This document shows, one piece after another, positions 43,981 to 48,308 of a stretch of DNA of 48,308 nt; position 1 is the first letter of the stretch, and each line of letters starts with the position of its first letter. Origin of the DNA: Paenibacillus sp. MAEPY2. GTDB lineage: Bacteria; Bacillota; Bacilli; Paenibacillales; Paenibacillaceae. The translations under genes were made by a program, and so were the position numbers. The stretch lies in assembly GCF_000499205.1 (NCBI RefSeq), contig NZ_AWUK01000049.1:1-48308 (forward strand), written 5' to 3'. The notes under the pieces were generated by a model. That model searched no databases and had not been told where the DNA came from. It was given only the letters and a program-made list of their open reading frames with translations.

Positions 43981-44040
43981 ATGGAGACAAATAGGTATAC
44001 GGGACCCGTATGCCTTTTTTTGTCTCCATTTTTTTGTCTC
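43981..44040 (+). promoter_or_regulatory. 60-nt leader element, copy 2
   Basis: 57 of 60 positions equal copy 1 (37349). Outer arms AATGGAGACAAA/TTTGTCTCCATT (from 43980) are perfectly complementary here; the inner GGTATACGGG/CCCGTATGCC hairpin is followed by seven Ts. Both GTSTC units changed from GTGTC to GTCTC together. It ends 20 nt before the PP-loop gene start. Confidence 0.78.
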
Positions 44041-44060
44041 GAAAGAGGGGTGAAGTCATC

Positions 44061-45131
44061 ATGACTACAGAAAAGCAACTTGACCTATTTCAAACCGATT
44101 TTACGGACCACAGGAAGTACCTGGATGGTGTATTTAAATCAAAAGAGGAGCTAATTAGACAATTCCAGGAAGAAGGAAGAGATACGATATTTCATGTCTT
44201 ATCTTTTGGAGCTGGGACTCAGTCTACGCATTTACTTGAACAGCACTTTAGAGGGCTGGTTCATTACGACTTTATCATATTCGCGAATACGGGGGCTGAG
44301 CCGGCATTTATTCACCAGCAAGTAGCCTGGTGGCGTCAAAGGCAACAGGAAGTTGGAAACACAACCCCCTTCATTACAACGCAACATAATACGATGGAGC
44401 GCGGGTTGGAGGAAATGTTGATGCGTTACATTTATACGGACTATCAACGTTTCCAGCTTCCTGTATACTGCAACCGGGTAGATCCGGAGACAGGAGAGAT
44501 GATTCGGGGTGGTTTGATGCCGAGACAGTGTACAGTTGATTTTAAGATTGTACCAGTTAAACAAAAAGCCCGGCAGCTTGTGCTACAGTTGTACGGTCTA
44601 GGCCCAAGGCAGCAAATGCCAGACCACGTGGGATTCATCATCGACATTGGATTTAGTGTTGATGAAATCCGCCGAATTAAAACGTATCAGTCGCCTCAAT
44701 ACGATTACATGCGATTAGCTTACCCGCTAGTTGAGGAAAACGTAACGACAGATGATAGCATAAGGTTCCTGATTGATAATGACTTCCCTACGCGGAGATC
44801 CCGCTGCTATCTATGCCCATTCAATTGCTCTGCAGACAGAGAAATCGGTATGGATTGGGACGAGATCATCCGAGAAGAGCCATTATCCTTTCTAAAGTCC
44901 TGCTGGTTTGATGAGCAACTGCGCGAAGTTCAGGCGACTGGATCAAAAATTATGAGGAGTATTCCCTTCCTTCATTATAGCCGGCGGCCTTTACGAGACG
45001 TGTTCCCTGTATACGAGCTGCTACGGAGTACCTATAAAAAGGATTTTGCCATGTGGCATGATGAGTGGATGTGCTATATTAGCGAGAAATGGGGCAGAAC
45101 TAGTCCCGCTTACAAGAAAAGTGCTGGTTGA
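44061..45131 (+). CDS. PP-loop (PAPS-reductase-like) enzyme of mobile elements
   Basis: 356 residues from ATG 44061 (SD GAGGGGTG). LSFGAGTQSTHLLEQ (S48-S55) is the PP-loop; FIIFANTGAEPAFIHQQVAW, RQCTVDFKIVPVKQKA, VGFIIDIGFSVDEIRRI, AYPLVEE and RSRCYLCPFNCSADREI follow in the order seen in phage/plasmid PAPS-reductase-like proteins. The C..C motif near residue 252 could bind metal. The family likely adenylates a substrate, but the substrate is unknown; sulfate assimilation is not expected on a plasmid. A clue to nucleotide or DNA modification is the next gene, a C5-methyltransferase 80 nt away. Confidence 0.75.
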   Translation: MTTEKQLDLFQTDFTDHRKYLDGVFKSKEELIRQFQEEGRDTIFHVLSFGAGTQSTHLLEQHFRGLVHYDFIIFANTGAEPAFIHQQVAWWRQRQQEVGNTTPFITTQHNTMERGLEEMLMRYIYTDYQRFQLPVYCNRVDPETGEMIRGGLMPRQCTVDFKIVPVKQKARQLVLQLYGLGPRQQMPDHVGFIIDIGFSVDEIRRIKTYQSPQYDYMRLAYPLVEENVTTDDSIRFLIDNDFPTRRSRCYLCPFNCSADREIGMDWDEIIREEPLSFLKSCWFDEQLREVQATGSKIMRSIPFLHYSRRPLRDVFPVYELLRSTYKKDFAMWHDEWMCYISEKWGRTSPAYKKSAG

Positions 45132-45201
45132 AGTCAGTAACTAACCAATAGAGATTCTGGCTCACAGTTTGGTTGTTAACATAATTAACGAATAGGAAGG
45201 A

Positions 45202-45245
45202 GGGAATCCCCATGAGGTTGAGGGGATTCCCCCTCACCTATGGGG
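45202..45245 (+). promoter_or_regulatory. Two mutually exclusive hairpins over the methyltransferase start
   Basis: Hairpin A: GGGAATCCCC (45202) with GGGGATTCCC (45222); its 10-nt loop is exactly ATGAGGTTGA, so the start codon is in the loop and the SD edge in the stem. Hairpin B: CCCCATGAGGTTGAGGGG (45208-45225) with CCCCTCACCTATGGGG (45230-45245), two bulges. A and B use the same bases. At DNA level the perfect repeat could instead be a methyltransferase operator. Confidence 0.6.
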
Positions 45246-46675
45246 AAACTCACAATATGAATAATCGCAAATTGACTTTAAAAAAGGTCTACACGGTAAG
45301 TAAAAAGAATAATGCTCCACGCTTGTGGCTTCAACACATGGTATGTGAAGCTGCAGGTCTGATACCTGGATCAGAACTATTCGTTCAAGTCGATGAAATG
45401 AATAAGCAAATTACGATCCGGAATAGTCCATTCGATGAAACACAAGATGTGTACGAGGTCAGTGTTTCGTCTAGAATGAACCGTACTAGCGGCAAACCAC
45501 GTCCTCTGGTAGACACATCTGGATCGAAATTTTCGTCTATCCTTTGCATTCAGGAGAAAATTGAAATAAGTGTCTATCGCAATGGCCCACATGCAGAAAT
45601 TGTTGTGAGTCCACTCCGATTCCGCTTATTCGACACTGAAACATTTGAGTCTTCAGACGAACGTATTCGCCTTCTAACGGTTTGTTCGGGTTCTGGGATA
45701 GGAGCATCCATGTTTGTAGATAGCCAATACTACACGGCGGTACAAGAAGTTGAAATTGAAGAAGATTGCGCGGAGGTTATCAAAGAGAACTTTCCTTATT
45801 CCTACTTATTCAATGGTGATCTAAGAGATTGCAACACGGTCGCTAAGGCTGATGTAGCTTTCATCTCCTTGGATTGTTCCGAACACAGTAGTATAGGAGA
45901 CGGCGGACAAGGTTATTTCGATAACATTGTCCTAGGAACTTATAAAATATTGAAAGCCGCGGATCCCCGTGTTATTTTTTCTGAGAACGTCCCGGCATTC
46001 TATCAATCTACTGTGTTTCATAATCTTCAGGAACTTTTGACTCCTGATTATCCTTATATGATTGGGCCTATCACGATTGATAGTTATAACTTTGGTTCTA
46101 TAGCGCATCGGAAGCGTTCCTATACACTCTTTGTTAAGGATAAAGAGGACTTCGATCTGTTCCGTGAACCAAAAGCTCCAGTATTCCGACGACACAAATT
46201 AAAAGAGTACCTGGATACTGCAACAGATCATGAATGGAAATCGGTCAAGACTTGGTGGGATAGTTTTCTAGGAAAGAAAGCGAAGAATAACTCGTGGGCA
46301 GATCGCAATACGGATAAAACCTTCGTCAAACCAGAAGAGTGTACTGAACTACAATGCATACCGGCAAGATATCGAAGTCATAGTGCCAGTAACTCCTATG
46401 TTCTAAACGAACAGGGCGATCAATGGCGTTTCTTGACTATCAATGAATTACGGCGTATTTTCCAGATCCCAGCATGGTTTAAATTCCCTGAGCACACGCC
46501 AATGTCTCGAATATACGAGATGATTGGACAGAGTGTATGTGGTCGTGTAATTCGTGCCTTTGCCAATGAAATTAGTTCGTTGTTCTTCCGCAGATTTGCG
46601 GGAGTGAAGCATAAGAACAATGACAATATAGGTGTGATAAGGGACCAGCACGGTCAAATAGGATTTGCGTTTTAA
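45212..46675 (+). CDS. C5-cytosine DNA methyltransferase
   Basis: 487 residues; ATG 45212 with AAGGAGGG, although an in-frame ATG at 45257 lies after the hairpins. An N-terminal extension of ~150 residues precedes motif I LTVCSGSGIGASMF, motif IV FISLDCSEHSSIG (C222, no Pro before the Cys), motif VI SENVPAF (E258), VIII SIAHRKRSYTLF, IX RFLTINELRRIFQIP, X MIGQSVCGRVIRAF. DC-S-E-H-S replaces the usual PCQ..S and is typical of phage-like C5 enzymes. Solitary, no endonuclease nearby. Target unknown. Confidence 0.85.
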   Translation: MRLRGFPLTYGETHNMNNRKLTLKKVYTVSKKNNAPRLWLQHMVCEAAGLIPGSELFVQVDEMNKQITIRNSPFDETQDVYEVSVSSRMNRTSGKPRPLVDTSGSKFSSILCIQEKIEISVYRNGPHAEIVVSPLRFRLFDTETFESSDERIRLLTVCSGSGIGASMFVDSQYYTAVQEVEIEEDCAEVIKENFPYSYLFNGDLRDCNTVAKADVAFISLDCSEHSSIGDGGQGYFDNIVLGTYKILKAADPRVIFSENVPAFYQSTVFHNLQELLTPDYPYMIGPITIDSYNFGSIAHRKRSYTLFVKDKEDFDLFREPKAPVFRRHKLKEYLDTATDHEWKSVKTWWDSFLGKKAKNNSWADRNTDKTFVKPEECTELQCIPARYRSHSASNSYVLNEQGDQWRFLTINELRRIFQIPAWFKFPEHTPMSRIYEMIGQSVCGRVIRAFANEISSLFFRRFAGVKHKNNDNIGVIRDQHGQIGFAF

Positions 46676-46697
46676 CAGTAAGATACGAGGTGAAATT

Positions 46698-46892
46698 TTG
46701 AGTAAAACGGAGTTTGATGTGTCACTATTTTTAAGTTTCTTTATCCCAGGCATACTTGTGACTGCAATTATGATTTCAATTTACTATCTGATCGGAAGAA
46801 GGAATCCTAATACCGATCGTTTATGGACCTATCCTATGATCACATTTGGAATTGTAGCCATTGTTTATGCACCCATTGCTGCTGTAACCTGA
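46698..46892 (+). CDS. Small two-span membrane protein
   Basis: 64 residues from TTG 46698 (SD CGAGGTGAA). Two membrane helices (FLSFFIPGILVTAIMISIYY and PMITFGIVAIVYAPIAAV). No family was recognised. It directly follows the methyltransferase and shares a terminator. Confidence 0.5.
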   Translation: MSKTEFDVSLFLSFFIPGILVTAIMISIYYLIGRRNPNTDRLWTYPMITFGIVAIVYAPIAAVT

Positions 46893-46910
46893 CTTTAAAA
46901 TTTCTACAGA

Positions 46911-46943
46911 AACAACCATCTTGATTAAGATGGTTGTTTTTTT
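46911..46943 (+). terminator. Rho-independent terminator
   Basis: A perfect 12-bp stem AACAACCATCTT with complement, loop GATT, then seven Ts. Confidence 0.9.
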
Positions 46944-47390
46944 GAGGTGAAAACTATCGCATATTCATGAAGGACAACTAAAAATCAATATAATTACCTC
47001 AAGAATTCATGGCAAGAGAAAACCCACCTCATAAGGTTGATCGCCTGACGGTGGGTTTCGCATAAATAGCATTATTCAGCTCATGCACGCCGTGGCAGTC
47101 CACAGCCTTTCTACATGACCGTTGACGCGGTAAATGCTCTTCATAACGCAATCACCATAATCATAGGTTGGCGCCTGATGGCGAGGTATTTATAACTAAA
47201 TGATAACAAATTTAAGGGTATATTCAACCAACCGATTGCATGGAATATAGCGCTCCAATTCTCGGGTTTTGTTCTTATTGAAACTTATCTTCATTTCTGT
47301 TCAATTTTGAAGAAACGGATCAGAGTTTCAAATACAGGTCTGAATTTAAATAGCTTCATTATAAATGGAAGCCAAAAAACGATAAAAATG
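46944..47390. other. Gap with hairpin and imperfect direct repeat
   Basis: No gene seen. AAACCCACC/GGTGGGTTT (47019-47057) forms a stem; a related stretch AGGTTG..CGCCTGA.GG occurs at 47033 and 47164. These may be remnants of a structured RNA or recombination site. A short minus-strand hydrophobic reading at 47291-47560 is probably not a gene. Confidence 0.35.
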
Positions 47391-47402
47391 CTATAATAAA
47401 AT

Positions 47403-47416
47403 AGAACAAATGTTCC
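47403..47416 (+). promoter_or_regulatory. LexA (SOS) box before the split sigma operon
   Basis: AGAACAAATGTTCC fits the B. subtilis box CGAACRNRYGTTYC at 13 of 14 positions. It lies six nt downstream of a TATAAT (47392), so LexA would occupy the promoter; the flanks extend the palindrome (AAAATAG/CTATTTT). Confidence 0.65.
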
Positions 47417-47491
47417 TATTTTGGTTGTAAAATATTTCTTGGTTTTCCCTACATATGTAGAAAGTTTATTTCGAAAGGAGTGGTTTTCAAG

Positions 47492-47830
47492 TTGGAAAAT
47501 CAGCAAACAGTATACGAGCGATATAGGAAAGAGATTTATCGAATTGGTTGGAGAGTGCAATATAGAGCAAAAAAAATTAAATATCGTGAGTTACCAATTT
47601 TTGAAGATGAGGCAATAAAGGGGGATTTTACATCCTTCTCTGAAAACAAAATTATGGCAGAACAACTTATTAGCTCGCTACCAGATATAGGGAAGAATGT
47701 ACTAAGTAAGATTTATCTAGAGGGTTACACAGAATCTGAAGTTGCTCTTAAACTAAACATTAGTCAGCAGGCGGTGAATAAATGGAAGAGAAAAATGTTG
47801 AACCTATTATCTCAGAAAATCAGTTCTTAG
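47492..47830 (+). CDS. Sigma-O-like (YvrI/UviA-type) sigma subunit with region 4
   Basis: 112 residues from TTG 47492 (SD AAAGGAGTGG; GTG 47480 would overlap it). C-terminal LISSLPDIGKNVLSKIYLEG followed by YTESEVALKLNISQQAVNKW is sigma-70 region 4 (-35 recognition HTH). No region 2 in this protein. The next, overlapping gene appears to supply it. B. subtilis SigO (YvrI) and RsoA (YvrHa) form such a two-part sigma. UviA/TcdR-type sigma factors of clostridial plasmids are an alternative parallel, being UV-inducible. Confidence 0.7.
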   Translation: MENQQTVYERYRKEIYRIGWRVQYRAKKIKYRELPIFEDEAIKGDFTSFSENKIMAEQLISSLPDIGKNVLSKIYLEGYTESEVALKLNISQQAVNKWKRKMLNLLSQKISS

Positions 47831-47997
47831 AATTGTTGACTGCTGCAAAAAACAATGATCCCAAAGCAATTTTGGAACTCTTGAATTTATTTAATCCTGA
47901 TATACAAAAATTAAGTAGATATATATATCTACCACCAGAAGATGCTGCTTCAGAAATTATTACTGAATTTCTTGAGTTTATTAAAAATGAAAGCTAG
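47782..47997 (+). CDS. RsoA-like sigma co-subunit
   Basis: 71 residues; start overlaps the sigma gene by 49 nt. FLELLTAAKNNDPKAILELL, NLFNPDIQKLSRYIYLP, EDAASEIITEFLEFI matches the RsoA/helix-turn-helix_16 pattern, resembling sigma region 1.2-2.1 that contacts RNA polymerase. Long overlap suggests tight coupling and equal expression. Confidence 0.65.
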   Translation: MEEKNVEPIISENQFLELLTAAKNNDPKAILELLNLFNPDIQKLSRYIYLPPEDAASEIITEFLEFIKNES

Positions 47998-48030
47998 CTA
48001 ATTTTTAATCAAGAAAGGAGGGAAGATCTT

Positions 48031-48282
48031 GTGGATACAATTTCTCTTGAGAATTTAGGTGCTTTGATTGGGACGGTTGGGTTTCCAAGCTTAATTGCTA
48101 TTATTTTATTAAGAAGTGTCCTTGGTAATTTTAATCAAAGGTTAGACGATTTAGATAAAAGATTAATACAACTTAATAAGTCTATTTTACTGGTAGATAA
48201 AACCTTAAATAAGCTAACTAAAAATGATCTATCGGTGGTGAGAGAAATTGAAACAAATTCTTCGGATACTCAAAAAAAATGA
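48031..48282 (+). CDS. YvrJ-like small membrane protein
   Basis: 83 residues from GTG 48031 (SD AAAGGAGGG). ENLGALIGTVGFPSLIAIIL is one membrane span of the YvrJ family (GFP motif), followed by a coiled-coil-like helix (NQRLDDLDKRLIQLNKSILL). In B. subtilis yvrJ follows sigO-rsoA; small holin-like UviB/BhlA proteins are similar in shape and occur beside UviA. End of the window is 26 nt on. Confidence 0.65.
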   Translation: MDTISLENLGALIGTVGFPSLIAIILLRSVLGNFNQRLDDLDKRLIQLNKSILLVDKTLNKLTKNDLSVVREIETNSSDTQKK

Positions 48283-48308
48283 ATTTTTAATAAAAAGAAG
48301 AACATAAA

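Noticed and set aside
47019..47190. Integron attC-like or tRNA-like element
   Set aside because: The stem and repeat are imperfect, and no integrase, core site or cloverleaf was found.
47291..47560. Minus-strand hydrophobic ORF of 89 residues
   Set aside because: Antisense to the LexA box and the start of the sigma gene, without SD; hydrophobicity follows from AT-rich DNA.

Overview
The window looks like part of a large conjugative plasmid, or a plasmid-like integrative element, of a Bacillales host. Paenibacillus is my best guess, an inference from gene content rather than a taxonomic marker. Supporting signs are purine-rich Shine-Dalgarno (SD) sites, frequent TTG/GTG starts, B. subtilis-type LexA boxes, a SpoIISA-type toxin, a YolD/Y-family polymerase pair and a Tcp-like (Gram-positive) type IV secretion system. 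No tRNA, rRNA, CRISPR array or intact insertion sequence was seen.

Layout. (1) 0-9.1 kb, maintenance and transfer initiation: a small winged-helix-like protein, a VirD4-type coupling ATPase on the minus strand, an unrecognised DNA-binding-like protein next to iteron-like repeats (4.08-4.26 kb), an actin-type partition operon (parM-parR, minus strand), an inverted-repeat element, and a replication-relaxation family protein (+). (2) 9.4-19.3 kb, one long + strand transfer operon: TcpC-like, TcpD/VirB2-like (split by a -1 frameshift at a T run), TcpE-like, VirB4-like ATPase, VirB6/TcpH-like membrane protein, a two-domain peptidoglycan hydrolase and a small tail gene, closed by a terminator. (3) 19.6-21.1 kb: two exported proteins. 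(4) 21.2-31.2 kb: accessory genes headed by an SOS-type Y-family polymerase with YolD, many small unrecognised genes, a tandem duplication encoding the same 34-residue peptide twice, a Rad50/SMC-like ATPase head, and a protein resembling the DpdA/TGT family of base transglycosylases. (5) 31.2-40.1 kb, a defence/modification-like region: HNH_5 protein, a SpoIISA-like toxin with two SpoIISB-like small ORFs, DUF262, ribbon-helix-helix, AlbA_2/Schlafen-type protein, DUF6884-like protein, D12-class adenine methyltransferase. (6) 40.2-43.7 kb: chromosome-like cargo of higher GC, with a truncated flavohemoglobin, a lipoprotein, an intact erythromycin-esterase-family enzyme and a decayed acetyltransferase. 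(7) 44-46.9 kb: PP-loop (PAPS-reductase-like) enzyme, C5-cytosine methyltransferase and a small membrane protein. (8) 47.4-48.3 kb: a LexA-box-preceded operon like B. subtilis sigO-rsoA-yvrJ (two-part sigma factor plus YvrJ-like protein).

How it fits together. A 16-bp AT-rich element is repeated in front of the winged-helix gene, the coupling protein, the transfer operon and the ribbon-helix-helix gene, which suggests one regulator ties transfer together. A nearly identical 60-nt hairpin/T-run leader lies about 20 nt upstream of two genes 6.6 kb apart (DUF6884-like and PP-loop). Together with the DpdA-like protein and two methyltransferases, this suggests a dispersed DNA-modification set. That set, the tripartite SpoIIS-like module, the duplicated micro-gene and the probable AUC start codons are the most interesting items here.
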